A stretch of DNA of 64,000 bases from Krasilnikovozyma curviuscula (taxonomy: Eukaryota > Basidiomycota > Tremellomycetes > Cystofilobasidiales > Mrakiaceae): NCBI GenBank assembly GCA_014825775.1, contig MVAQ01000077.1:1-64000 (forward strand), read 5' to 3'. Shown here one piece after another: positions 1 to 14,829 of the stretch. The notes beneath the pieces are model-generated. The model was given only the letters and a program-made list of their open reading frames with translations. It did no database searches and was not told the DNA's origin. The first letter of the stretch is position 1; each line of letters opens with the position of its first letter. Position numbers and translations under genes: made by a program.

Positions 1-1442
<1,442 letters not shown>

Positions 1443-2228
1443 GCGTTGCGCTTCTTTCTACCTCACCCTCCTTTGCTGGTAGCACCAGCCATTCGCTTTT
1501 GATTCTACATTATGATTGTCATACCGCTTTATGCATCATGCTCTCTTCTTACTGCCTTCAATCGACACTGCAAGCTCGAACAGTTGTTGATGTAGAACAT
1601 GAGACTATATCCTGAACCTCAGTATTGCTGCAACACTGCGTAGCGAATGAGCGGCAATATATTGAGTTTGCTGTTAACGACCATCAAAAGGATGCCATCT
1701 TTTGATCTACTTGCGTATCTCTTGCATACTCCCGAATACGGGTGGAGTTCCGTTGCTATTCCTTTTTCTCTTTGTTCGGCCTGGTTTATAGAATGAGAAG
1801 TTGCGATTTCGGTTCTTTTGTTTTCCCTGACCCGCGCTCGTTTTTTAAACTCAGGAATCGGGATGATAGCAATCGCAACAGCAGCTGCTGCTACGTTAGT
1901 CTGCCTCGTAACGGAATTTTGTCGGTTAAATACAATTGTGTAAAAATAAGCATAACTGCCGATTAAAACGACGTTCGGTCACTCCATCAGCCGCCCGTCA
2001 CCTGTCCGCTTTTTAGCTCACCGATCGTCCATCTTGACGACATTCTCACCCCTATGCCGAATGAGCCATGCGGTTCAGGAATGCACCTGATGCGTGGAGA
2101 TGATGAAGTTTTAAGCTAAAGCTACCGATTTTACCTAGCTTAGATTGAGATACAAAAAGGCAGGCAGGTGCAACTGAAATTTTCTTTGCCAGATTCGTTG
2201 TCGACTTGCTTCTTAATTATCTTCAGCA
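1443..2228. other. Intergenic, H4 3' flank and GH31 promoter
   Basis: No coding, RNA gene or repeat was recognised here. It holds the H4 3'UTR and the promoter of the alpha-glucosidase. Open frames inside it are short and have no recognisable protein features. Confidence 0.6.
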
Positions 2229-5200
2229 ATGCTCAAGCTGTATCAAGCTCTCTTCGTAATATCTCTGGTAATTGCTCAGGCTCAAAGCATTGCAACCAAT
2301 GTGAAGCCATTCTCAAGCTTACTGCAGCGCCAGGTTGACGCTGTCTCCACCGGGAACTCTTCATTCGCCTACAACGTTTCTTCATGTACAGGTAAGCCTC
2401 ATCGCCTCTTCATATCTTCTGATCTTCTGATACGAACCAACAGCTGTTTCGTTTCCGTTCTTCCAGGTTATCAAGTCACTCAGATCTCAGATACTGCAAT
2501 CGGACTCAGTGTCAACCTTGGGCTCATCTCTTCATGTCAGGCATTCGGAAACGACATCAAGAACCTCACTGTGAATATCAGCTACGAGACTCAAGAAAGG
2601 TTGCACGTCAAGATTTATGACACAGATGAGCAGCAGTTCCAAAGTTAGTCATCAGTGGCGCTTGTGTTCTCCTGATCTAACTAACCCGACCCGGTTCACT
2701 ATAATTTTTATCAGTTCCTGAAAATGTCTGGGAACGACCAACTGTGGCCACCAACTCAACGCTCACCAACTCCTCCGATTTGGTCTTCAACTACAACTCA
2801 TCTCCGTTTGAATTCTGGATTACCAGACGTTCGGCACCAGGAGATGCCCCCATCTTCGACACTCGCTCAGCCTCCATCTCAAAATCACCAATCGACCTCA
2901 ATCCCGATGATATTGGAGGCGTCGACAAAGGTGTTAATGGAAGTGTCGCCCTCGTTGACTTCCCTCTGGTGTTCGAAGATGCGTATCTACAGCTCGCAAC
3001 CTCGGTTCCAGACGATGCCAACATGTGAGTTCCCATACTGCAACTTATTCAGTCGGATGCAAGAGATTATATTCTGAACGTATTATGGATGGTGACAGCT
3101 ATGGGTTGGGAGAAATCATAGCTTCCTCTGGATTTAGAAGAAATAACTCTGGCAGTGTGCAGACTTTCTGGGCTCGTGACGTGAGGAAACTTCTGATTCT
3201 CTGTTATCTGTTGCCTTCTCTCACACTCCATACAATTGGTTTCGATCCTGAATTAGGTCGGAGACCCTGTTGGTGAGGTCTTTGAAGTTTCATCACTGGT
3301 TGGTGAGGTGCTGATGCAAGCTCCATTTTCCAGACCAAAACGAATACGGAAGCCACCCCGTCTACCTAGAAACTAGGTATAATTCCACCACTCAAACAAG
3401 CTCCTCACACGGTGTCTTCCTGCTTACTAGTCAAGGCATGGACGTTATCTTGCGAACCGGCGCGATTGAATACAGAGCCATTGGCGGTATTTTGGACTTC
3501 TACTTTGTCTCAGGTCCTACACCTATTTCAGTTATACAACAGTACAGTGACATTGTCGGAAAGACTCAGATGTTCCCGTATTGGGGTTTCGGATTTCATC
3601 TCTGCAGATGGGGGTGAGGAGATTCCAATTGTCATTTTTCGCAGCGTTCTAGAACTGACTTGGTCCTCATGGTACACTTGGCAGCTACGATAACCTCAAC
3701 GAGACTCAAGCTGCTGTTGATGCTATGAGAGCTGCGAATATCCCTTTAGAGACGATGTGGAATGATATCGTACGCCGCTCCCAATCACAATATTTTGCGT
3801 TTTCTGCACTCACTCCCAGCTCGCTCTTCCAGGATCACATGGACACATACAGAGATTTCACTGAAGGTAGGTGAAACACTAATTCTCCTTTCTCATCTTG
3901 ATAGACTGATAAGCTCTTTGTCGTTCTCCTATCCAGCACCCATCCGGTTCCCAGCGGACCAATACATCTCTTTCATCCAGGGTCTTCACGAAAACTACCA
4001 GCACTACATACCAATCATTGATGCTGGAATTGCCGTCCCGACAAACAGCAGCGATAACTATGATGTTGCTATCGCTGGTACCGCTGCTGATATCTGGATC
4101 AAAAACCCCGACGGTTCCGATTACTGGGGACAAGGTGAGGTTGTGCCATTTCATAAGGTCGAAAATTGAGCAACTTACAGTTCTATATCTTATAGTTTGG
4201 CCTGGAGCTGCAACATGGCCCGACTTCTTCAACTCCGCGGCTGAGGACTTCTGGACGCAAGCTCACCTGAACTTCAGCGCTGTGGTAGACTTTGACGGAA
4301 TATGGCTTGACATGTGAGCTTGATAATCTACTCAAATTGAGCTCTCTTCTGATCTTTTGTTAATCTACAGGAATGAACCTTCGAGTTTCTGCGACGGCTC
4401 TTGTAAATCAGGTCCAAACGTCGATCTCAACAACATCTCCACTCCCTTCCCTCTCGGCGCTGCGGTAGTCGACTGGCCTGAGGGCTATAACAACACCTTG
4501 TGGGGTGACAGCGGTAATATCACCGTCAATGGCTCTCTAACCTTCAATTCCACTCCCCCTGGGTACAAAGTCCTGGATAGAAGAACAATGCTCTCTAGAA
4601 GATACGGGGAGAATATCGACATCAATGCCCCACCCTATCCAATTCACAACGCTCTGGCAACTCTCGCTCTCAGCACCGTCTCTCCTAACGCAACTCATTT
4701 GAATGGAAGTATTCTCGAGCTCAATGTGTAGGTATCCCAATTGTTTCCCTATCCTCCCTCAGTACGTTCGAGCTGGTCTGAAACAATACTCATGTTTTAG
4801 GCACAATCTATTCGGATACATGGAGGGAAGAGCCACGAACAAGGCTTACAATGCTGTCCACCCTGGGCGTCGACCATTCATCATCGGCAGATCGACATTC
4901 CCCAAATCTGGAACTGTTCAAGGGCACTGGTTGGGAGACAATTACTCACAATGGAAATACTTGGTTCTGTCGATCCAAGGGATCCTTCAGTTCCAGCTCT
5001 TTGGAATCCCCCTTGTCGGGGCAGATACTTGTGGTTTCAACGGGAATACGTGAGTGGGGTCTCTGATCTAGTCGTGATGCCTCATTTTGGCGTTTGTTGA
5101 CACGCGCTTCTTACTTTCACCAGGGACGAAGAGCTCTGTAATCGTTGGATGCAACTCAGCGCTTTCGCGCCATTCTACCGAAACCACAACACTATCAAAG

Positions 5201-6178
5201 CGCTCCCTCAAGAGCCCTATCGATGGGACTCCGTCGCTGAAGCCTCAAGAACTGCGATCAGCATCCGATACAAGCTTCTCAATTACTGGTATACTCTCTT
5301 TTACCTAGCTTCAGACAAAGGAACTCCTCCAGTCAGAGCTCTGTTTTTCAATTTCCCTAATGATCCTTCCCTCTACGGAATCGACCTGCAGTTTATGCTG
5401 GGAGACGCCATTCTTGTGTCGCCGGTCACGACGCCGAATGCCAGCAGCGTCGAGGGAGTCTTGCCAGCTAATGGATCGGCCATTTGGAGAGATTGGTATA
5501 CACATGAGGCAAGTATTCGAAGCTTTTTTCTTCTTTTAAAGGATTCAGCTAACAACAAAAATCGTTAAATTGTCGTCAGGTCTTCCAACCTGCGAATTCA
5601 TCGAACGTCGTTTTCGATGCCCCGCTAGGTCACATTCCAGTAAGTGTACAATCCTTCATCTATGTTCAGGTTTTGGAACTGATTCCATAAACTTCTTTTT
5701 TTTTTCCGTAGGTTCACATTCGAGATTCCAGCATCTTGCTCCTCCATGAAACACCAGCTTACACAGTCAAGGAAACGAGAGACGGTCCCTTTTCAGTACT
5801 TGTATCACTCTCGTCAGCAGAAACTGCGTCAGGTATGGCCTACCTTGATGATGGAGATGATCTTCCTGTTGGCGCTGTCAAAATCATTCATCGTAAGTCG
5901 AACGTGATCAAAGTTTTACCTCATACCTTACACTCGCTCATTTTCCTACTACAGTTGAAGCTATTCCTGGAAAGATTTACGCTTGGACTGAAGGGTACTA
6001 CAACGTCACGTCGCCTCTGAACTCCATCACTGTCCTTGGAGTCACCGCTGCACCAGTCTCTTTGACGTTTAACGCCCAGAATGTCACCTCTTACTCTTAC
6101 AACTCAACCATTGGAGAATTATCTTTGACTGGATTGAATGGTAACTTGAATTCTGGTTGGGAGCTTGACTGGGCATAA
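2229..6178 (+). CDS. Secreted GH31 alpha-glucosidase
   Basis: Glycoside hydrolase family 31 enzyme releasing glucose from alpha-linked oligosaccharides such as maltose or starch fragments outside the cell. The ATG at 2229 begins a signal peptide (MLKLYQALFVISLVIAQAQS). The gene has around a dozen small introns. Family landmarks in order are: a PYWGFGFHLCRWG-type segment near 3580; the WNDI / DHMDTYRDFT pair split by an intron (3760–3870); the nucleophile motif FDGIWLDMNEP, with the Asp codon at 4309–4311 right before an intron; and the acid/base motif GHWLGDN, with Asp at 4937–4939. GADTCGF follows near 5030. Many N-x-S/T sequons fit a secreted glycoprotein. The stop is TAA at 6176–6178. The family is firm. 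Exact substrate (maltose, isomaltose, nigerose) cannot be told from sequence. Confidence 0.93.
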
Positions 6179-6548
6179 AGGACGGCTTTTCAATAAAAAT
6201 ACCAAAAATCCGTATACTCGATGAGTAATTGTACAATTGTAAATAGCTTCTGTTCGTTCCCCGAAAGCTTTGCAGCCATCCATTTAGTGAGAAACATTCA
6301 GCTACCGGCACTCCGAAAGTTCAACGCGAGGGGACGACGGTTCCTGTGAAACGCCTAATTAGCATCCACTTTAACATCCACTTTGCAATTACCTCACTTC
6401 AAGAATACAGTGGAGTTAAAGACTCTGTTTGTGTACGAGAGAAGCTCGAAAGGTGTGCATGTCAGCAGAATTCACAGCTGTCACCCGGGGGCTGGCTTTA
6501 AGCTGACATTTTATTCCTGTCTGCAATCCACTTCGCCAGAGCAGCACG
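6179..6548. other. Intergenic between GH31 and the SNF2–RING gene
   Basis: About 370 bp of alpha-glucosidase 3' flank and the promoter of the next gene. Nothing specific was recognised. Confidence 0.6.
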
Positions 6549-9500
6549 ATGGCTCAGTTTCCGTTCCCACTGGATCCGAGGCTTCTCGAGGTCAACTCTC
6601 TGGACAATGTTACGCTGTCGTGGATTGTTGCTAGGACCAAGGAAGTCCTCGGTCTCGAGCTCGTCGACGCGGACCTCGAAGAGCTCGCTCTAGTCGACCT
6701 GTACGCTAAGGAAAAGGCTGAAGCTCTGCGAGCAGAAAAGGAAGCTGAAGCTAATCGACAATATCAAGCAGCACGCCCGTATTCAGCTCAAACGTCAACT
6801 TCCATTTCGCACAAGAAAAAGGCAGCTCATCGACGTCACCTTCAGTCTAAAGCTGCATCCAAGAAGCGTGGAAAGAAGTTCCCCAGGGCAGATCCAGATG
6901 GATCAGACGTCGAAGATGAAGATGCAGATGATGAGGACTATGGAGTCAAAAAGAAGAGCGCCAAAAGTCTCAACACTCAGAAACGGAAACGCCTCGTGAG
7001 CGTATCTTCCAGCGACGAGGAGCCTTTGACCGTGTCACCTCGAGGGAAAGGGAAGAAGGTCAAAATTGAGGACGAGAATGCCAATGGGATGGATTCAGAT
7101 GAGGGGGAAGGTAGGCGTGTAGCGGGATCCTCAATTATGGCAGCAGAGGTCGTCAAATCAGAAGCAGCATTAGAGGACACACTTGTCCCGTCCACCTCCG
7201 CAGTCCCTACAGTAACACCATTGTCAGTTTCGCTCACACCAGCTCGTTCTTTCCCCTCCGAAGACAAGGAAGTCTCGCCTCCACCTGTGGACCTCTTCAC
7301 GCACTTCTTCACCTTTCCTTCCAGTTGTGTAACCCCACCGATAGATTCTGGTGCCGAAGACCAAAACAATGCTCGAGAGTTAGCTCTCAAGAATAGTCTG
7401 GAGTTCTTCTCCACTCTTGAAAAACGAGACAAGCCAATCAGTCTCGGCGAGGTCTTCATCTACAAAGGCCCTAAAGGTCCCAGCCCGACGCACTTCTCCA
7501 AAACTTGGACTAAATCGCAACCTTGGATATTAAAGCAGGACCCCTGCGACGAAAGTGACCCTCTCAAGCTGAGGCATATTCTTCTGGGAGAATTTTCTGT
7601 CGAAAATCGAGGCGAGAAAACTAGACGTTTGTTGGAAACATGGGATTTCTCTGGCTCAGTGAGTACTGATTTACACCCTCTGTACTTCACTTGATTAAAA
7701 TTTGAGAACAACTTCGACTTTTTTTTAACAGTCCAACGTGTTCTCGGCCATCCTTAACCTCCGAGATGCAAACCGTCTCAAAACCAAGTTCACCTTGTTT
7801 CTGCAGCCAACAGATGTCGCCGCTGATCCATCCGCCATCCGTATCCCAGTTACAAAAGAGACTGCATCAACCAACAACAGCAAAAAGGCCAAGAGGAAAG
7901 CCGCTAATCAACAAACGAAGACAGTCGTTGCGTCACACCCGCCTTTCAATCTTATCCTTAAAATGAATGTCTCAATCCCGGATTACTGTTTACACACACC
8001 AACCCCCCAGCATCTGACGGAGTCTCAGCGGCTGGTCTTCTCGGTTTTCTTCTCACAACCGACCAGCCCAGCTACGTACTCCAAGCATCATTACAATACA
8101 TCGCTGCCGTTCTTCTATTCGGTCCTCAAACCAGCTAAAGGATTCGACGACAGCTCGAGAGAGAGCTGGTACCAACCTGAAGCATTGGAATCATCGCTCC
8201 TTCCTTTCCAGAAGCGAACTGTCCAGTGGCTACTCAGTAGAGAAAAGAAGAAGCTCAATAGTATTCCCTACAAAGATAAGGATGGCGATACGGTTCACAA
8301 AATCACGTTGAACCCTGTCGACCCCCAGGATGAAATGAAGGACGACTTCTGTTTCGAACAACTTGCCCTTCCAATGCGAACTACATGGGACAACACGCTT
8401 GAAGAAATCTTTGGTGAAGCTCTCATCGAAGCTGCGAAGTCAGTCGATGAGGACACGAGGATGTCGACTGTCAAAGGCAAGGGGAAACAGAAGGAAGATG
8501 CTGCTGTTGGGTCCACCGCAGTACCTCTTCTGGAATCAGCTGGCATCAAGTATCTGTTCGAAAGCGAAGTAAAACCCCCAATAGATCTGTGGTTTTGTCG
8601 ATTGAATGGAGATCTAATTGCAGTCGAGGATGTCGAAAAGCCGAAGAAGCCTAGCCTGATTCCATTTGAAAACGTTCGTGGTGGTATCTTGGCTGAAGAA
8701 ATGGGTCTCGGAAAGACGCTGGAAGTCATTTCTCTTACTCTTCTCAACCAAAAACCTGAGGCAGATGTTGAGAAGCACGAAGACTCGTATGTGTGGGATG
8801 GCTCGCTAGGATTGTTTTTGAGAGATATCAAGGTAAATTTATTGTCCTGCATTTCCAGTCTTTCATCTATTGATTGTCTGTTTATTGATTCAAGGCTACG
8901 ATGATCGTTGCTCCTGCTACCCTGATTCAACAATGGGCGGACGAGATCGGAAGACATGCACCATCGCTCAACGTCTTGATTTATGACGGAGCAGGCTCAT
9001 TACCTTTCAAAGTCCAAGCAACAAGAACTTACCAAGAGTTTGAAGCAATATCACTGTCTAATAACAAAAAGGAGGAGGAAGAGCTGAAGAAAAAGGTTCA
9101 ACAACAATCTCTTGCGGCTCGTCCCACCATAGACAAGGGCAACAGGCTCGAGAGCGAATGGTGGAGCTTCATCGACCAGTTTGACGTTTGTTTGACAACT
9201 TATGATGCTTTGTCAAAAGACCTTGCTGTTGCTAAGGTGAGTCGGCATTGGTTTTCCTGATAGCTGAGCTAATGGTATTTCTCCTTTTCTTTAGAAACCA
9301 CTCGAGAGAACCAGAAGAAATGGTACTCAATACAAGGACACCCTAATTTCGCGTTCTCCATTGGTCATGGTCCGTTGGTGGAGAGTCATCATGGACGAAG
9401 CTCAGCTGGCTAACGGCGGAAATGTCGCTGAGATGGTTTCCTTGCTCCCACGACTCTCTAGCTATGCTGTCAGTGGTACTCCAGCGAAAGCAACGCCAAA

Positions 9501-12500
9501 CGACTTGAAGCATGTTCTGAGGTAAACGCTGTTCATGACTCCTAGCTCCCTCCATCTTCTGATCCATCTTGTTCCAAAGGTTTTTGGGTGTTCCGCTGCC
9601 CCACTCATACGATAAATACTGGAGTCGTATCTGTGCTCCACCCTTCGCATCGATCTTCACCAGCTTGGTGAGTATGTTGTCAACACGTACTGTTAAAAGT
9701 CAGGTCGCAGGTGAAATGAGGGTATGTTGCAGGCTTCCTGAAGCTCCGAAGAACGCAAAGGTGATGACTCACCCTTGTTACGGCTCAGATTCCACCCCAG
9801 CGTCGCTTCTTGGTCCCAATCACCCAAGCTCCAATTGAAGAACACTACTATGAAGACACATTTACTAGAGCTCTTACGGACGTGAGGCTGGACCCTGATG
9901 GCAACTTTAGACCTGATGACGAGGTTTGGGAGATCGACATGCCTCTGCTTCGTGGAGTGAGCGGCTATTGATGTGTTTATCTTTCTGTGGGATTTTGACT
10001 GACTACTTTTATGTTTTACACATTAGTGGCTGCATACTCTTCGTCAGGTTTGTCGATTTCCATTGACAATTCCAGATGATGGCTACTTACACTTTTCTTT
10101 CTTTTAGATCGCTACCCACGTCCAAATCGGTGCATTAAATATGGAGCAACGAGAACGACGCAACAGAATCCACCTTGGTCGAAACGTTCTATCGCTATCT
10201 GAAGTTCTTGAAAAGATGGTTGAAGACAACTTGAACAACATGATGAGCGCTGAGAGAGTGAAGGTGCGTGTATCCTTGCAGCTTCGTGAGCCCATTACTG
10301 ATCAGTTGTAGCATGTTTAGATTGATGAAACTATCAAGAAAACTCAACTGCTTTCAGTACGAGATGTTAATCTGGACAGAACTGAAAAAGGTGAAGGCAG
10401 TCCGTTGCGCATTAGAACCATGATCAAAGTTCAGGTGAGTGCGCTGAAGTCACCCTTTCTCTAATGCGCTCTGATTGACTTTATGCTTTCTTTGTCAGAT
10501 GCTCAATGACTCGATCAAGTTAATATCATCTAGATTGGAAAAGATTGAAAGTATCGTCAAGCCTCTCAAGGCCAAGCTCAGATCTCTGAGAATCGAAGAG
10601 ATGGGCGAGGAGGATGCTAACGACGACAGTTCCGAAAGTGAGGATGAAGAAAGTGGGGGAAGACGTAGAACAGATGCCGAAAAAGAGCTCAGCGCCCGGT
10701 TGACTGGTTTCGCTTCCAGAACATCTGATTTGCTAGTTCTCCGACACAGTGAGTACACATCACTCAAAGTTTTCCAGCTACTCATGTTACTTTTCCTTAT
10801 GCATTTACGACAGAGGCTGAGTTCCTACTTGGAGATAACTATCACGAAATTGAAGAAGAAGCGGAAGAGAACCGGTGGTTCGTGACAGCAGAAGAAACTC
10901 GCAAAACTCTTCTGAAGGAGGCTTCATCACTGGCGACGAGGAAAGTGAAGCTGATGGGCTATGTCTTGAACAAGCAAGGACATGCAGATGAAGAAACAAT
11001 GGAGATTGCTTCTTGTCGGAAGGGGTTTTTGCTTAGTCGTCGAGTTTTCGAAGAAGTTGATGAAGTAAGTATCAATGCCTCCTTTTCTCCATTTTGGAAC
11101 CTGACGTTCGCTGTTGATCCAGGTCCTCGACATTCTGAACGACAACACGCTCCTACTTTGGGAGCATAGAGCGAAGATTTTCACGCTTCTTTCGACTGCT
11201 TTGAACACTGAAGACGACCAAGAAGTAGATGGCGAAGAATACAACCGTGGACGTGATTCTCAAGGTGAAGCTGTATGTTGAACACTCCTCTCTCTTTATC
11301 TTTTGTCGTTCGTTGATCAAAGCATTTCTTCCGGATTAGTGGGCATACCTGGAAGCATTCATGGCCCTTATTGTTCTCCGACGGGAAGTCTTGAATGGAC
11401 AGAGAACTGGTGAGGTGAACTACTTCGATTTGGTTCTGTATGGTTCTGATATTACTTTCACACTAGCCAACGATGCTGCCCAATTCGATAGGATGCCGAT
11501 TAACGGCAGAAAGAGTCAGAAATCGAAGGAAGCTGGACAGCTTCTCGGTGGAGTTCGTGAAGGACTTGACTTGGATGGGCATGAAGAGGCACAAGCGCTG
11601 GCAAAGAAGTTGATGGTAAAGAGAGAGGAATTAAGGGCCAGGTTTGTTGGTAATGAGAGTCAGTTTCTTCCAATTTGCTACCCTTGGCTGATATTTCAGG
11701 CTGACGCTTTTTTCCCACTGACAGAAACACTTCCCAAGAAAACCCTCGGAGATCTCATCAGCGAGTGTGCCAATGCTATGCACAGAGCCGAAGAACTAAA
11801 CACCCGTAAAAACATCGTTTTATTTTCGTCATGATGAGCAATGAACATCAATTGATGAGGATATTTTTTTCTTAGATGCGGCTGAAGCTGCGATGGCTAA
11901 AACCGAAACCGTTAGATTAAAGAAGATTCTCAAAGAACAGATTGCAACCTGTGATACCTTGCTGAACGAGTACAAAGCAATGTCCAAAGCTTGGGATGCA
12001 AAAGCGTGAGTGCTTTTTAGCTTATCATCAACTTTCATCCTGACCGTGTCCTCTGCTACCAGTTTGTACTATGTGGACCTCCAAAAGATTTCGGACACGG
12101 TCGAGGAGCTGGGAGGAATGAGTACGGAGCAAATCACGAAGGCTCTTAATCGTAATGAACAGGATGTCCAGGCCGCTGAGCTTCGATTGGGTGAACTTGT
12201 TTCTAAATCAAGGTCAGTTACAGCTGGAATGCGTCTTCTGGTTCGACAGTTTCAGTGTCACTAATGTTCCAAACGTATTTGTTTCTATTTCAGGTATATG
12301 GAGCATCTTAAAGAACGTCATGCCGATCCAACCAACACCGAAGTCAAAGAATGTATCATCTGCCAAGACGAAATTCAGAGAGGGATGATTCTCAGCTGTG
12401 GTCATCTCTTCTGTGAGGAATGCTTCAACTTGGTCAAGAGAAAATCTGCAGGTGGTCAACCGAAGTGCGCGGTCTGTAGAACCACCAGTTAGTAACCTGC

Positions 12501-13856
12501 AACTTCACGAGTTGAACTTATCCCGCTGTGTCTGATCTTTCACCTTCTCATAGTCAACATATCCGAGCTTCACAAGATTAGAATCGAATCAGCCAACACT
12601 AAAGTCGAGGTCAATGATTCATTGCCAACCAGAAACGAATTTCTTAAAACCTCAATGGACCTGGACGAGCAATCAACTACCTCAGATTCTGACTTTCAGG
12701 GCAAGGGTCGAGATACCGCTTCGCCAGAGCGTCCAGAGTTCAATTTCATTCCACCAAGTGTTCAATCCCATATAGATGATATGGAGGTCATCGGCTCCTG
12801 GGGTAGTAAGATTGAGAGGTATGTCCCAGTTGTCTACTTGCGTTGTGCCGCTTTTGATTGTACCTGACTACACCCTCGTGTGCAACTACAGAATGGTCAA
12901 GCATCTTCGTTACCTTGCACTCTCAGACAAAGGAAGTAAGAGTATTGTCTTCTCAGCCTGGCTCGACGCCTTTTCCATCGTCCAGAGGGCATTTAATGCG
13001 AACGGTATCAAGTTCGTTTCATACGTCACTCAAACGGGCAGGAACCTCAAGAAGGGAGAAGTTGCTTCCAAGTTCATCCATGATCCAAGTATACAGGTCA
13101 TTTTGCTTCACGGGTGAGTCACTTTTACTTTCGCTGTCATCTTCTGGTCTATTGCTGACAATGTATGTCATTCGCAGTGAGAGAGAAAGTTCGGGTCTTA
13201 CATTGACTGTCGCCAAATACTGTTTCCTTTTGGAACCGACGGTTTCGACTTCGTTTGAAGCTCAAGCAATTGGTAGAGGTAAGTGTGATTCTGCCATCTG
13301 TTGCCGTCATGCAACTTTCCTGACTGTCCTTCCGGCTTGCAGTCGATCGTCTAGGACAAAAGAATGAAACCCAGGTCTATTGCTACTATACCAAGAACAC
13401 TGTAGAGGAACACATAATTACACTTCAAGCTATCAAGGGAGTTTCCATCTACCTCAAATCTGAATTTGGCACCAGTCTCCCCTTGAGATACACCGAACCG
13501 GAAGATGAAGGAGATGATATTCAGACGAGCGCTCAAGCTGCTAGATTGAAGTTGAAGAGTGACTTTGTTGCTAATGGAGATGACTGTGAGAGGTTTACTT
13601 TCATTCATCTTCGGCTGGCTGTCCGAGAAACTGATGATCGGTCCTGGTTGTCCTTGCAGTGATTTCACTGTTCTTCCCGCACCGACACCTACGAGGATAT
13701 CTTGCTCCACCACTGCCTGGAGTTGAAACTGCTCTACTCACAAATAATGATGAGGCTATCACTCGATTCATCGGTGCTGAAAATGCAGAGAGAAGAATGA
13801 TGGGTATATCATCTACTGGACCTTCCACTGTCGCTGGACCATCCAGATCACGCTAG
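6549..13856 (+). CDS. IRC20: SHPRH/Irc20-type SNF2 helicase with internal RING finger
   Basis: Large nuclear SNF2-family ATPase with a RING E3 domain set between the two helicase lobes, the layout of human SHPRH and yeast Irc20. Those proteins act in DNA-damage tolerance and ubiquitination, SHPRH on PCNA. Visible parts: an acidic and lysine-rich N-terminus (to about 7150); Walker A ILAEEMGLGKTLEV near 8690; MIVAPATLIQQWADE near 8900; the DEAH-like box VRWWRVIMDEAQL near 9370; SGTP near 9475; LRQ motif on a 21-nt exon at 10027–10047; coiled acidic linker; C3HC4 RING CIIC...CGHLFCEEC...CAVC near 12352–12477; then helicase C with SIVFSAWLDAF (about 12940) and the arginine-finger region QAIGRVDRLGQKN. 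The stop is at 13854–13856. No PHD or linker-histone domain, present in human SHPRH, was seen. The start is the first ATG of the long first exon. IRC20 is given by architecture and not by proven orthology. Confidence 0.9.
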
Positions 13857-14102
13857 ATTATAACAATTATGGACTTTGTACATAGTTCGGTCACTGCTCA
13901 TAGGCTTTCACGATCCTGACTTTTGTGCCCCGCCACACCCCCCGTCGAAAAACTTCTGACTTTCTCGCAAGCTGCGCACATTATACGCACAAACCACCAC
14001 CACCTTGTATGTCCTTCTCACTTTCTTGGTATCAGACCGAAGTACTAAATCGTGTGATTCTGGGATTCTCCAGCATTTTTAACCTTAAAAAGATCTGCTA
14101 AA

Positions 14103-14581
14103 ATGCATTTGATGTACACAATCGACGACAAGGGAAAGAGGTGAGTTCCTTGACTCTTTCTCACATTGCCTATGAATCTTGTCCTGACTATTACTATTCT
14201 AAATAGGGTGTATACCCTGAAGGTTCGTTATTGTGGATGCTGAAAGGGTTTAGAATGATTTATTGACAAACTGGCTCATTCGTTTCTTGAACTTCACAGA
14301 AAGTCACTTCAGATGGCAAAGTCTCTAAGTCTGCTCACCCTGGTGAGTGATCTTTTCTTGAATTCAGACGTTTCTGTGGTTCCTAAAATGCTGGCTGTGC
14401 TGGCTGACTGAAACTAACAAGTATTTTCTGTTCTTTGTCCGTTCTCGTTACGTCTCGCAACATCGTCCATTGTCAAACAACAGCTCGATTCTCACCAGAC
14501 GACAAGTTCAGTCGACACCGTGTGACCATCAAGAAGCGCTTTGGAATCCTCCTCACCCAGCAACCCGCACCAGCGCTATGA
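14103..14581 (+). CDS. NOP10: NOP10, H/ACA snoRNP subunit 3
   Basis: Small subunit of H/ACA ribonucleoproteins, which carry out rRNA pseudouridylation and pre-rRNA processing in the nucleolus together with Cbf5, Gar1 and Nhp2. It was assembled from four exons: 14103–14140, 14207–14222, 14300–14342 and 14484–14581. The second is only 16 nt. All junctions are GT–AG and in phase. They give 64 residues, the same length as human NOP10. Conserved blocks are [23 protein letters not shown] and [14 protein letters not shown]. Most of the gene is invisible to a simple open-reading-frame scan because every exon is under 100 nt. Confidence 0.96.
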
Positions 14582-14829
14582 GTTGACGCTCCAGTGAACT
14601 ATGTTTCAAGGGTGGCGTTGAGTGGTATTAGATTGGGTGCAGAGTGTGTAAGAACAGGATGGACGAGGGATTTCAGTTGTTTGTTTTGATAAGGTGTCGT
14701 TTTCCTTTCACCACAAGAGTTGGCGATCCCGCAAGTGATGCAGCGTCTCACCGACGAAGCTGATACGCAGAGCGGTTTAGCAGAAAGGATTAACCGCCAT
14801 CTTCCTCTACTCATACTGCCATTCAGTTG

